Below are positions 1-6,345 of a DNA stretch of 10,879 bases, one piece after another (the first letter of the stretch is position 1; every line of letters starts with the position of its first letter). The notes under the pieces are model-generated. The model had not been told where the DNA came from, did not search any database, and was given only the letters and a program-made list of their open reading frames with translations. The translations under genes were made by a program, and so were the position numbers. This stretch comes from Candidatus Iainarchaeum sp. (GTDB lineage Archaea; Iainarchaeota; Iainarchaeia; Iainarchaeales; GCA-2688035), in contig JAFGEM010000087.1 of NCBI GenBank assembly GCA_016931555.1, forward strand, positions 1 to 10,879, written 5' to 3'.

Positions 1-123
1 GAAAAAAAGGCACAGACCTCACTCGAGTATTTGCTGTTGATTGCAGGAGTAATTGTTGTGGCAACAATTGTAGGGCTTTATTTAAAGAGCATTCCCCCAA
101 GCGTACAACCTGCAATAGAATGA
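1..123 (+). CDS. class III signal-peptide mini-pilin (5' truncated)
   Basis: The reading frame is open from the window edge to TGA at 121-123, giving at least 40 residues; the start codon lies outside the window. The visible N-terminus reads EKKAQTSLEYLLIAG, an archaeal class III signal peptide: a basic n-region, a predicted cut after KA, then Q-x-S-x-E at mature positions 1-5 followed by a hydrophobic helix. After the helix only a short tail (about 12 residues, SIPPSVQPAIE at the end) remains, so the mature protein would be almost entirely the pilin helix, with no globular head and no cysteine. That resembles Flp-type mini-pilins. A role as a filament subunit processed by the A24 peptidase at 721-1839 is inferred from the motif and the neighbours. 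Confidence 0.75.
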   Translation, partial: EKKAQTSLEYLLLIAGVIVVATIVGLYLKSIPPSVQPAIE

Positions 124-128
124 TAAGG

Positions 129-139
129 TTTATTAATTG
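129..139 (+). promoter_or_regulatory. possible TATA box upstream of the 187 pilin
   Basis: An AT-rich TATA-like stretch (tttattaatt) lies about 50 bases before the ATG at 187. Transcription would begin near 155-160 and leave a short leader carrying the Shine-Dalgarno sequence. It sits directly after the stop of the preceding mini-pilin, so it could allow separate expression of the second pilin. This is pattern-based only. Confidence 0.3.
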
Positions 140-151
140 AAAAAACAATTA
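134..151. repeat. small inverted repeat with an A6 loop
   Basis: TAATTG (134-139) and CAATTA (146-151) form a perfect 6-bp inverted repeat around six A residues in the gap between two pilin genes. It is weak and AT-rich. It may be a processing site, an operator or chance. Confidence 0.25.
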
Positions 152-174
152 GAAATACAATGAATAAATAAATT

Positions 175-180
175 GGAGGT
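175..180 (+). promoter_or_regulatory. strong Shine-Dalgarno site for the 187 pilin
   Basis: GGAGGT lies 6 bases before the ATG at 187. It is a near-perfect match to the archaeal anti-SD and the strongest ribosome site in the window, consistent with a highly translated major subunit. Confidence 0.7.
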
Positions 181-186
181 AAAGTT

Positions 187-516
187 ATGAATAGAAAAGC
201 ACAAGGTGCATTGGAATACCTGTTGATAATCGGCGGAGCAATATTGGTAGCATCAATAGTCATATCACTAATGATGCAGACAGTGAATCCAACGACATGC
301 GCTACACAGGACACTTCACTGGACGCGCTATGCGCAAGATTCCCGACACAAGCAACCTGCCTTACAGGAGACCCTGACGGTGGCTCCGGAGATTGTGTAG
401 GCGATCCGGCTGGCGCAGGAGCTGGCGATTGTGTATGGTCAGTTGCAAGCAATGCCTGCATACATAAAGCTGCCGATACAAGAACATCCACTTGCTTCCC
501 GTGCAGATCAGTGTAA
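187..516 (+). CDS. class III signal-peptide pilin, cysteine-rich
   Basis: This 109-residue secreted protein starts MNRKAQGALEYLLIIGG. The predicted prepilin cut follows KA; mature Q1 and E5 are present, with A in place of the usual S3. The hydrophobic helix covers roughly residues 11-30. The remaining 80 or so residues form a small extracellular domain with eight cysteines (38, 49, 58, 70, 82, 91, 103, 106), enough for four disulfides, and a Gly/Asp/Ala-rich centre (about 60-81) in which a GSGDCV/GAGDCV unit recurs after 12 residues. The start is fixed by GGAGGT six bases upstream. The gene lies between two mini-pilins in the operon that also encodes the prepilin peptidase. A structural filament subunit is the likely role, but the head domain matches nothing I recognise. 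Confidence 0.85.
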   Translation: MNRKAQGALEYLLIIGGAILVASIVISLMMQTVNPTTCATQDTSLDALCARFPTQATCLTGDPDGGSGDCVGDPAGAGAGDCVWSVASNACIHKAADTRTSTCFPCRSV

Positions 517-535
517 AGAGTTCGAAGGGTTTTAA

Positions 536-706
536 ATGGAGCAGCGCGCACAGGTATCGTTCGAGTATTTGATTTTAGCAATGTTTGCAATACTCTTGGC
601 TATATCCGCTGCGCTAATAATTGACGCCCTTCGCGGCATTTCTTTATCTGCACAGGCAAGGATTCTTGATTTCAGGAACCAGACAATAGCTTCCTTGCTC
701 CAATAA
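536..706 (+). CDS. 56-residue class III mini-pilin
   Basis: This short gene runs from ATG at 536 to TAA at 704-706. The protein begins MEQRAQVSFEYLILAMF: basic residue, predicted cut after RA, then Q-V-S-F-E, a textbook class III signal peptide. A hydrophobic helix follows to about residue 30 (ALIID), then a short amphipathic tail that ends QTIASLLQ. There are no cysteines and no globular head; the mature form would be about 51 residues, in the size range of Flp/Tad mini-pilins. A weak purine-rich stretch (gaaggg, 524-529) precedes the start. The stop lies 14 bases before the peptidase start, so the two are probably co-transcribed. The motif makes the gene secure despite its length. Confidence 0.85.
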   Translation: MEQRAQVSFEYLILAMFAILLAISAALIIDALRGISLSAQARILDFRNQTIASLLQ

Positions 707-720
707 AAAACGGTGTTGGA

Positions 721-1839
721 TTGCTTCAAATCCCTTTCTTTTTTATTTCTCTCTTTTTTCTTTTCATTGCATCCTACACAGATTTAAAGCAGCGCATTGT
801 TCCCGACAAATTGAATTATGGGATGCTCTTGCTTGGATTGGCAGGGCATGCAATTGCCGCTGTTTATTTTGCCGATGCAATGATACTTGTTTTCTGCATT
901 GCCTCAACAGCAATTGCGTTTGGCTTTTCTTATCTCCTCTGGAAGCTTGGAGTATGGGCCGGAGGCGATGTAAAATTGTTTGCAGCACTCGGCGCACTTA
1001 ATCCCGTTAACCCAAATATTTTGGCTGCGGCGGGGCTGTTGAATATAGGGATTTTTGAGAGTGTTACACTGCCAATTTTTTCCATTAACCTGTTTATTTT
1101 TTCTGTTATTGCAATGCTCCCCTACGGAGCAATAATCAGCGCGCAAAGAATTGGGAAAAAGCCTGCAGTGCGCAAAGAATTTTTGAATGATTTCAAGAAA
1201 AAGTTTTTTTCAAGCATTGATTTTGCAATGGCAGTAGTAGGATTTGCAGCAGTGCTCAATTATTTTCAAATTTCCATTTTATTTGAATTGCCTTTGCTTG
1301 TGATTTACGGTTTTTTGAAGCGCTACAGAATTATTCTTGCGGTAATAGTGTTTGGGTTTGCATTGTCACAGGAAATAAACACTGTTTTCTGGTTTGTTTT
1401 CCTAGTGGCTTTTTTCACTGGATTCTTTTTGCTCTTCAAGCTGTATGCGCTTTCAAAGGTTTTAATGCGCAAAAAAATTGGTGTTGAAAGGCTTGAAGAG
1501 GGCATGATTCTGGCAGAAACCATTATGGAAAGGAATGGAGAATTCGAAAAAGCAAGGGAATTTGAAATCAAAAAAGTTATTAACTACCTAAAACATAATA
1601 AAATGCAGGAATTGCAGGATTATCTGAAGCCAAAAGGCAGGGTAATTGCCTCAAGCGCACACGCGCGTGGATTGATAAAAGAGGAATTGGAGGAACTCAA
1701 AAAGCTTGCAAAAGAGAAAAAAATTTCGAATGCTCTGGACATAAGGGAAAGCGCTCCCTTTGTGCCCGCAGTATTGATTGGATACATTATTGTTAACTTG
1801 GTCGGAGATTTTTTATGGAACGCGGTTTTCTTGCTATGA
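721..1839 (+). CDS. archaeal prepilin peptidase, A24 family
   Basis: This 372-residue polytopic membrane aspartyl protease cleaves class III signal peptides on the cytoplasmic side of the membrane. The two catalytic aspartates are visible: D21 in YTDLKQRIVPDKLN and D83 in AGGDVKLFAALG, the second being the GxGD-type motif of the family with A at its first position. Helices cover about residues 4-18, 31-50, 52-75 and several more to about 245. A charged cytoplasmic segment (about 250-340) follows, then a final hydrophobic region beginning APFVPAVLIGY. The length exceeds that of short FlaK/PibD preflagellin peptidases and is closer to EppA-type prepilin peptidases (family knowledge; not tested). 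The start is TTG at 721 with GGTG at 712-715. The stop overlaps ATG 1836 of the next gene. The surrounding pilins are its probable substrates. Confidence 0.9.
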   Translation: MLQIPFFFISLFFLFIASYTDLKQRIVPDKLNYGMLLLGLAGHAIAAVYFADAMILVFCIASTAIAFGFSYLLWKLGVWAGGDVKLFAALGALNPVNPNILAAAGLLNIGIFESVTLPIFSINLFIFSVIAMLPYGAIISAQRIGKKPAVRKEFLNDFKKKFFSSIDFAMAVVGFAAVLNYFQISILFELPLLVIYGFLKRYRIILAVIVFGFALSQEINTVFWFVFLVAFFTGFFLLFKLYALSKVLMRKKIGVERLEEGMILAETIMERNGEFEKAREFEIKKVINYLKHNKMQELQDYLKPKGRVIASSAHARGLIKEELEELKKLAKEKKISNALDIRESAPFVPAVLIGYIIVNLVGDFLWNAVFLL

Positions 1840-2333
1840 AAAAAAGGGGGCAGGTTTCAATAGAATTCATTTTTCTCGTTGTTTTCATGGTAACTTATAT
1901 TACTACAAGTGTAATGCCTACAATGGCAGTAACAGACGGTGCAACACAGGAAGTGGCAAGGCTTGGCAACGCAAAAATTGCAGCACAAAAGCTTGCTGAT
2001 GCAATAGAAACAATTGACTCTTCACCTGTACAGGCTAAAAAAACAATACAATTGTTTGTGCCCGAAAAAACGCAGATAGAATGCAACCCAGGGCAAAGGA
2101 CAATTGAATATGAAAGCGAAATGGAAAACCGCACGCCAAACCCAAAACCCTGCCCAAACTCAGGAGACCCTAATTGCTGCGAAGACATTGGCGGAGACCT
2201 TTATTGCCGGGGCATAATCCAAGTCGGGGGCTCTACAAATTTTAGCTGCGCTCCAATCGGCGGGCCAGTTCTTAAAGAAGTCACTGTAGAAAAAAATCCG
2301 GGCGGCGGCAACATTGATATTACCGAAGCGTAA
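1815..2333 (+). CDS. class III signal-peptide pilin with six-cysteine head
   Basis: From ATG 1815 the product has 172 residues. The pilin signal is KKRGQVSIEFIFLVVFMV, with Q1, S3 and E5 intact after the predicted cut following RG. Two starts are possible: 1815, with GGAG at 1804-1807 seven bases away, and 1836 (MKKRGQ..., 165 residues), which forms an ATGA overlap with the peptidase stop and gives an n-region as short as those of its neighbours. The helix is followed by a helical N-domain (about 40-70) and a small head with cysteines 90, 113, 121, 122, 131 and 145 (numbering from 1815). Two N-glycosylation sequons (NRT, NFS) are present. The 3' end overlaps the next pilin by 20 bases. A filament subunit is likely; the head is unrecognised. 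Confidence 0.85.
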   Translation: MERGFLAMKKRGQVSIEFIFLVVFMVTYITTSVMPTMAVTDGATQEVARLGNAKIAAQKLADAIETIDSSPVQAKKTIQLFVPEKTQIECNPGQRTIEYESEMENRTPNPKPCPNSGDPNCCEDIGGDLYCRGIIQVGGSTNFSCAPIGGPVLKEVTVEKNPGGGNIDITEA

Positions 2334-2688
2334 AGGGCAGACAAGCTTTGAGGCTTTGTTCATTGCAATGGTTATTCTTATTCTCGCAGTAACCATAACA
2401 AACTATTACACAACAATAAAAGACGAGACAGTTGCAATGGGCTTGCTGAAAACAAACACGCTCAAAGCACTTAACGCAGGGAATTCAGTTGTAATGATAA
2501 AAAACATTGAATTCGACGAAGACCCAAACACAAGCACGATAAACCTCTACATTAACACTATTCCGGAATCAGGAATAACCTGCGACCTGATTAATGCTGC
2601 ATCCTCAAGACAACTTATTTTAGATGCAGGGGCATACACAACTGTAAACATTAGAATAAACAGGAATACTGACAACACAGCCTGCTAA
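2314..2688 (+). CDS. class III signal-peptide pilin
   Basis: This 124-residue protein has the signal MILPKRKGQTSFEALFIAMV: the predicted cut follows KG, with Q1, S3 and E5 present and a hydrophobic helix to about residue 29. The head is small and probably beta-rich (about 60-124) with two cysteines, 90 and 124, the latter being the C-terminal residue, which suggests one disulfide that pins the chain end. The start is TTG at 2314, within the end of the preceding gene; a TAG at 2287-2289 blocks the frame further upstream and no good Shine-Dalgarno site is seen, so translation is probably coupled. It ends the first pilin cluster. The sequence after the helix resembles no family I know. Confidence 0.8.
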   Translation: MILPKRKGQTSFEALFIAMVILILAVTITNYYTTIKDETVAMGLLKTNTLKALNAGNSVVMIKNIEFDEDPNTSTINLYINTIPESGITCDLINAASSRQLILDAGAYTTVNIRINRNTDNTAC

Positions 2689-2712
2689 TTCGCTGTTTGC
2701 CGAAAACACGTG

Positions 2713-2722
2713 AAAATTTTTA
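2713..2722 (+). promoter_or_regulatory. TATA-type promoter for the OB-fold/TctA operon
   Basis: The AT-rich element aaaattttta lies 28-37 bases before the ATG at 2750, with no Shine-Dalgarno sequence between them. Archaeal spacing (TATA to start site about 25 bases) places the transcript start almost at the ATG, so a leaderless mRNA is expected. The 61-base gap after the pilin operon supports a new transcription unit here. Confidence 0.45.
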
Positions 2723-2749
2723 TTCCTTGCGCAGTCAAAACTTCTCTGA

Positions 2750-3112
2750 ATGCAAAAAACACTTAATGCAACAGCTGTTGCAGCAACAATAATTGGTTTG
2801 GCACTGCTCTTTGTTTTGGATTGCTATGCACAGCCCGTGCAAATGAGGATAAGCAGTATTTCCCAAGAGAATATTGGAAAGTTCGTGGAAGTAAAGGCAA
2901 AAGTCAACTGGATTAGTGAAAAGGAAAAATCTGTTTTCTTTGAATTGTATGATGGCAACACTCTTTTTGCAGTGAAATTCAATCCAACACAGGAAGAGCG
3001 CGTTTTGCTGCGCAGGAATTCTTTTCTTGTTGTAACAGGAAAAATACAGAAATATGGGAAAACAATTGAAATAGTGGTTGACAGTGTAAAGCCATGGAAT
3101 CAAACAGCATAG
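2750..3112 (+). CDS. membrane-tethered or secreted OB-fold protein
   Basis: The product has 120 residues. The N-terminus (about 6-25) is a hydrophobic signal/anchor segment, followed by a soluble domain (about 30-116) with the alternating beta-strand pattern of an OB fold: VEVKAKVNWI, SVFFELYDG, LFAVKFNP, FLVVTGKIQKYG and IEIVVDSVKPW. It resembles the nucleic-acid-binding (tRNA_anti-like) OB domains found in secreted nucleases and in RecJ-like proteins, but the ligand is unknown and no catalytic domain is present. Topology suggests the domain faces outside. The single Cys 25 follows the hydrophobic stretch but is preceded by Asp, unlike a lipobox. The gene overlaps the start of the TctA-family gene by 19 bases, so the two are probably made together. 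The fold call is by pattern only. Confidence 0.65.
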   Translation: MQKTLNATAVAATIIGLALLFVLDCYAQPVQMRISSISQENIGKFVEVKAKVNWISEKEKSVFFELYDGNTLFAVKFNPTQEERVLLRRNSFLVVTGKIQKYGKTIEIVVDSVKPWNQTA

Positions 3113-4290
3113 CCCTGGTTTTGGCAGGGTGCTTTCTCGGTATTTTCACTGGGCTTGTTCCGGGGATACATGTTAACACTATTGCAGCGCTCTCAACAAT
3201 AAACCCGGAAAACAATTTTTTGGGTTTGGCGCTAATGATTTGCGCAATGAGCATTGTCCATTCTTTTGTTGACTTTATTCCGGCAATATTCTTTGGCTGC
3301 CCGGAAGAATCAAATTATTTGTCAGTGTTGCCAGGGCACAGAATGCTATTAAAAGGAAAAGGAATTGAGGCAATTACTCTTGCAGCAGCAGGGGCATTTT
3401 TTTCTGGTTTGATTGCGATTCTAATGGGAATTGTTTTTCTCAGCTTCTTGGAAAAAACAAGCGATTTGCTTTACAAAATAATTCCTTTTGTTCTTGTCTT
3501 TGTGCTTGGAAGCATGGTTTTTTCTGAAAAAGGGGCAAAGAAAAAATTTTTTGCAATTGGAATTATTTTTGCCTCTGGCCTGCTTGCGCATTTGGTTCTT
3601 GGGCCAAAAAGCAGTGTTGAAAACGCATTGTTTGTGTGCATCACGGGATTTTTCGGGGCATCAACAATAATCGAGTCTCTTAGGAAAAAGAGTTTTTTTC
3701 CGGAACAAAAACAATCCAAATTTAGGATTAGAAAAGAAGTTTTATTTGAAGGCAGCCTGCTCGGATTGGGAGCGGGAGCATTAGTTGCAGTTGTGCCCGC
3801 GATAGGAGCAAATCAGGCTGCCTTTGTTTTGAGAAAGATATTCGGAAACATTGGCACAAAAAAGTTTTTGGTTCTATTGGGGGGGAGCGGAACAGCAAAC
3901 ATGTTTCTCGGGTTTCTCATGTGGTTTGCCTTGGGAAAAACGCGGAGCGGGAGCGCAGTAGCAATAAGCCAATTGATTGAGGCAACTGCAGAAAACATTG
4001 TGTGGATTTCTCTTGCCTGTTTTTTTGCGCTGGGTTTTGGTTTTATTGCAACAATGCTGCTTGCAAAAAAAATTGCAGTTCACATGAAAAAAATTGATTA
4101 CAAAAAAGCAAACAAGGCAATTTTACTGCTGCTAATTGCACTGGTTTTTCTTCTTTCAAACCCAACAGGATTAATTGCATTTGCAACCTCAACAGCAATA
4201 GGATTAACAGCAATATTCAACGGAGTAAAAAGAACACACTGCATGGCATTTTTAATGATTCCAACTTTAATGTATTATTTCGGTTTTTGA
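3094..4290 (+). CDS. TctA/COG1784-family integral membrane protein
   Basis: This 398-residue polytopic membrane protein has about ten hydrophobic segments. The N-terminal signature GIFTGLVPGIHVNT (16-29) and PGHRMLLKGKG (80-90) are typical of the archaeal branch of the TctA (tripartite tricarboxylate transporter large subunit) superfamily. A second, degenerate copy of the GxxxGxxxxxxPGI element occurs at about 220-240 (GSLLGLGAGALVAVVPAIGA), as expected of the two-fold repeat of the family. No TctC binding protein or TctB subunit is nearby; its immediate partner is the overlapping OB-fold gene. The substrate is unknown and a tricarboxylate should not be assumed. ATG 3094 lies in the end of the OB gene. 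The last 13 codons and stop are duplicated just downstream (see the repeat at 4249-4344). Confidence 0.8.
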   Translation: MESNSIALVLAGCFLGIFTGLVPGIHVNTIAALSTINPENNFLGLALMICAMSIVHSFVDFIPAIFFGCPEESNYLSVLPGHRMLLKGKGIEAITLAAAGAFFSGLIAILMGIVFLSFLEKTSDLLYKIIPFVLVFVLGSMVFSEKGAKKKFFAIGIIFASGLLAHLVLGPKSSVENALFVCITGFFGASTIIESLRKKSFFPEQKQSKFRIRKEVLFEGSLLGLGAGALVAVVPAIGANQAAFVLRKIFGNIGTKKFLVLLGGSGTANMFLGFLMWFALGKTRSGSAVAISQLIEATAENIVWISLACFFALGFGFIATMLLAKKIAVHMKKIDYKKANKAILLLLIALVFLLSNPTGLIAFATSTAIGLTAIFNGVKRTHCMAFLMIPTLMYYFGF

Positions 4291-4344
4291 ACGCAGCAAG
4301 GGTTTTTAAGGACTCCAACTTTATTCTATTATCCGGGGTTTTGA
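4249..4344 (+). repeat. duplicated 3' end of the TctA-family gene
   Basis: Positions 4249-4290 (last 13 codons plus TGA) recur at 4303-4344, offset by 54 bases, with 34 of 42 bases identical by hand count. The offset keeps the frame, so the copies would read FLMIPTLMYYFGF-stop and FLRTPTLFYYPGF-stop. The second copy's TGA overlaps ATG 4344 of the JAMM gene as TGATG. This looks like a remnant of a tandem duplication at the gene end. Confidence 0.7.
4303..4310 (+). promoter_or_regulatory. possible TATA box for the JAMM/gpmI genes
   Basis: tttttaag, within the second copy of the duplicated tail, lies 34-41 bases before ATG 4344. It would set transcription starting near 4330. A GGGG at 4334-4337 could act as a ribosome site. 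Weak evidence; read-through from the transporter gene is equally possible. Confidence 0.25.
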
Positions 4345-4709
4345 TGAAAATAAAGCAGGGCACACTGGAGGATATTATGCGTGCTGCGCGCAATGTTTAT
4401 CCAAAGGAATTTATTGCGTTCTTAGGAAGCACACAAAAGAACAGCGTTATTGATGAGCTTGTAATGCTACCCTCTACCTTTGGCGAGGGTTTTTCGTCAA
4501 TAAGAATGGATTTGCTGCCTATTGACAAAAGCATTGTAGGAAGCGTCCACTCGCACCCCTCTCCAAACGCGTTTCCCAGCAGGGCAGACAAAAGCTTTTT
4601 TCCAAAAACAGGAGAAATACATTTAATTATTGCTTACCCCTTTAATATTTCAAGTATTGCAGCATTTAATGCAAAGGGAAAGCCAGTCAGAGTAGAAGTA
4701 GTCGAATAA
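4344..4709 (+). CDS. stand-alone JAMM (MPN+) metalloprotease
   Basis: This 121-residue single-domain protein carries a complete JAMM zinc site: E22 in KEFIAFLG, then H69-S-H71, seven residues, S79-R-A-D82, matching H-x-H-x7-S-x-x-D. JAMM enzymes hydrolyse isopeptide or peptide bonds at ubiquitin-like modifiers; small archaeal members act as desampylases that remove SAMP proteins (family knowledge). No ubiquitin-like or E1-like gene is in the window, so the substrate is open, and sulfur-carrier processing is another option. I chose ATG 4344 over an upstream TTG at 4287 because the extra 19 residues lie on the duplicated transporter tail in another frame and add no domain sequence. TGA of that ghost tail overlaps this ATG. 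gpmI follows 4 bases after the stop. Confidence 0.85.
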   Translation: MKIKQGTLEDIMRAARNVYPKEFIAFLGSTQKNSVIDELVMLPSTFGEGFSSIRMDLLPIDKSIVGSVHSHPSPNAFPSRADKSFFPKTGEIHLIIAYPFNISSIAAFNAKGKPVRVEVVE

Positions 4710-4713
4710 AAAA

Positions 4714-6273
4714 GTGATGCGTATGAAATCAAGCGGAAAAAAAGTCATGCTGGTTATAAGAGACGGCTGGGGATACACAAAAGAAACAAAAGGCAATGCA
4801 GTAAAGGCAGCGCACACCCCAAACAATGATTTTTACGAAACAAAATATCCAATGACTATTTTGGAGTGCACTGGAAATGCTGTTGGCTTGCCAAAAGGCA
4901 CGCAGGGAGGCTCTGAGCCGGGGCACCTTACAATGGGGGCAGGCAGAATAGTGTGGCAGCCGTTTGAAGACATAAACAGGAAAATAAAATCCGGAGAGTT
5001 TTTCAAAAACCCTGCTTTAATGCTTGCAATTGAGAACGCAAAGAAAAACAATTCAAAATTGCATTTGATGGGCTTGTTTTCCAATGAAGGAATTCACGGG
5101 ACAACAGAGCACCTTTACGCGCTGCTCGAAATGGCAAAACAGAATGGAGTGAAAAAAGTTTTTGTGCACGCGTTTTTGGATGGGCGCGATGTCCCCGAAA
5201 AAAGCGCCAAAAAATATTTTGAGGAATTCAAAAAACGCTCCAAACAAATTGGCGTTGGCAAAATTGCTTCGATAGTCGGACGGTATTATGCAATGGACAG
5301 GGACAATAATTATGACAGGACTCAAAAAGCATATTATTTGCTTGTTAACGGAGAAGGATTTAAGGAAAAAGACTCTGCAAAGGCAATGGATAACGCATAT
5401 GCGCGCGGAGACAAGACAGATTATTACGTTCAGCCCATTGTAATGGTTGATGATAAAGAAAAACCAATTGCAAAATTAGAGGACAAAGATTCTGTTATCT
5501 TTTGGAATTTTAGAAGCGACAGGACGCGGCAAATAACATACGCTCTTACAAATAACGGGTTTAATGAATTTGAGAGAAGAAAAAAAATTGATTTGACATA
5601 CGTGTGCATGAGCAGGTATGACAAAAACCTGAGCCTGCCTGTTGCCTTTGACCAGCAAAAAGTAGAGCACAATTTAGGGGAAGTAATTTCAAAAGCAGGT
5701 TTGAAGCAATTGAGGATTGCTGAAACAGAAAAATACGCGCACGTAACATTCTTTTTCAACAGCCAGGTTGAAAAGCCGTTTGAAGGGGAAGACAGGATTC
5801 TTGTTCCCTCCCCAAAAGTGCCTTCTTATGATGAAAAGCCCGAAATGTCAGCATTTGAAATAACAGAAAAACTTTTGCCCCAAATTGAAAAAGCTGAGTA
5901 TAGCTTGATTGTAGTGAATTTTGCAAACGGCGACCTTGTAGGGCATTCCGCGAATTTCAAAGCAGGGATAAAGGCATGCGAAGCAGTGGATGACTGCCTA
6001 GGCAAAATAGTCAATCTTGCATTGAAAAAAGATTATGCCTGCCTTTTAACCGGCGACCATGGAAACATAGAAATAATGTTTTATCCTAACGGAGAACCCA
6101 ATCCAAGCCATGGAACTAATCCAGTGCCCTTTTTTGTAATAAGCAATGACCCCCAATTGGAGAAAGCAAAACTGGAAAAAGGCGGGCTTTCAGATGTTGC
6201 ACCAACAATAATTGATTTAATGGGTTTGGAAAAGCCAAAAGAAATGACTGGAAAAACCTTAATCAAAAAATAA
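4714..6273 (+). CDS. gpmI: 2,3-bisphosphoglycerate-independent phosphoglycerate mutase
   Basis: The enzyme interconverts 3- and 2-phosphoglycerate in cytoplasmic glycolysis/gluconeogenesis using two Mn ions and a phosphoserine intermediate. At 519 residues it has the usual length. Visible site residues: D17 (RDGWG), nucleophile S67 (GGSEPGHLTMGAGR), D156-G-R-D159, the GRYYAMDRD stretch (189-197), FWNFRSDRTRQ (263-273), D407 and H411 (NGDLVGH), D448-H449 (TGDHGN) and H466 (SHGTNPVPF). The order is that of the alkaline-phosphatase core split by the phosphotransferase domain. Several motifs differ from the common bacterial form: GGSEPGH for GNSEVGH, NEGIHGTTEH for DGGVHSHxxH and TGDHGN for TADHGN. 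It is GpmI, not the distinct archaeal ApgM. The start may be GTG 4714, ATG 4717 or ATG 4723; no clear Shine-Dalgarno decides it. Confidence 0.95.
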   Translation: MMRMKSSGKKVMLVIRDGWGYTKETKGNAVKAAHTPNNDFYETKYPMTILECTGNAVGLPKGTQGGSEPGHLTMGAGRIVWQPFEDINRKIKSGEFFKNPALMLAIENAKKNNSKLHLMGLFSNEGIHGTTEHLYALLEMAKQNGVKKVFVHAFLDGRDVPEKSAKKYFEEFKKRSKQIGVGKIASIVGRYYAMDRDNNYDRTQKAYYLLVNGEGFKEKDSAKAMDNAYARGDKTDYYVQPIVMVDDKEKPIAKLEDKDSVIFWNFRSDRTRQITYALTNNGFNEFERRKKIDLTYVCMSRYDKNLSLPVAFDQQKVEHNLGEVISKAGLKQLRIAETEKYAHVTFFFNSQVEKPFEGEDRILVPSPKVPSYDEKPEMSAFEITEKLLPQIEKAEYSLIVVNFANGDLVGHSANFKAGIKACEAVDDCLGKIVNLALKKDYACLLTGDHGNIEIMFYPNGEPNPSHGTNPVPFFVISNDPQLEKAKLEKGGLSDVAPTIIDLMGLEKPKEMTGKTLIKK

Positions 6274-6312
6274 TAACCCAATTTAATTTTGGAGAAAGGG
6301 CGCTAACACTAA

Positions 6313-6321
6313 TTATTAAAT
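6313..6321 (+). promoter_or_regulatory. TATA promoter of the second pilin-like operon
   Basis: ttattaaat is centred about 29 bases before ATG 6346 in the 72-base gap after gpmI. The expected start site (about 6343) gives an essentially leaderless transcript, which argues for ATG 6346 over the upstream TTG at 6337 as the translation start. Confidence 0.5.
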
Positions 6322-6345
6322 AAGTGAAAGTAGTTATTGAATATC

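Noticed and set aside
78..590. Long minus-strand open frame of 170 codons across the first pilin genes
   Set aside because: It lies antisense to three plus-strand genes with clear class III signals and its protein is a compositional shadow with no recognisable domain.
1..2688. Calling the first cluster an archaellum (fla) operon
   Set aside because: The signals are class III, but no FlaI/FlaJ/FlaG/FlaF/FlaH-like gene is in the window and the mini-pilins lack an archaellin outer domain.
2800..2830. Possible lipobox cysteine in the OB-fold protein
   Set aside because: The residue before Cys 25 is Asp, not the small residue required, so lipid modification is not supported.
3094..4290. Assigning citrate/tricarboxylate uptake to the TctA-family protein
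   Set aside because: No TctB or TctC partner is present and archaeal COG1784 members lack a defined substrate, so only the family can be stated.
4287..4343. Upstream TTG start that would extend the JAMM protein by 19 residues
   Set aside because: The added region coincides with the duplicated transporter tail in another frame; ATG 4344 begins just before the domain and forms a TGATG junction.
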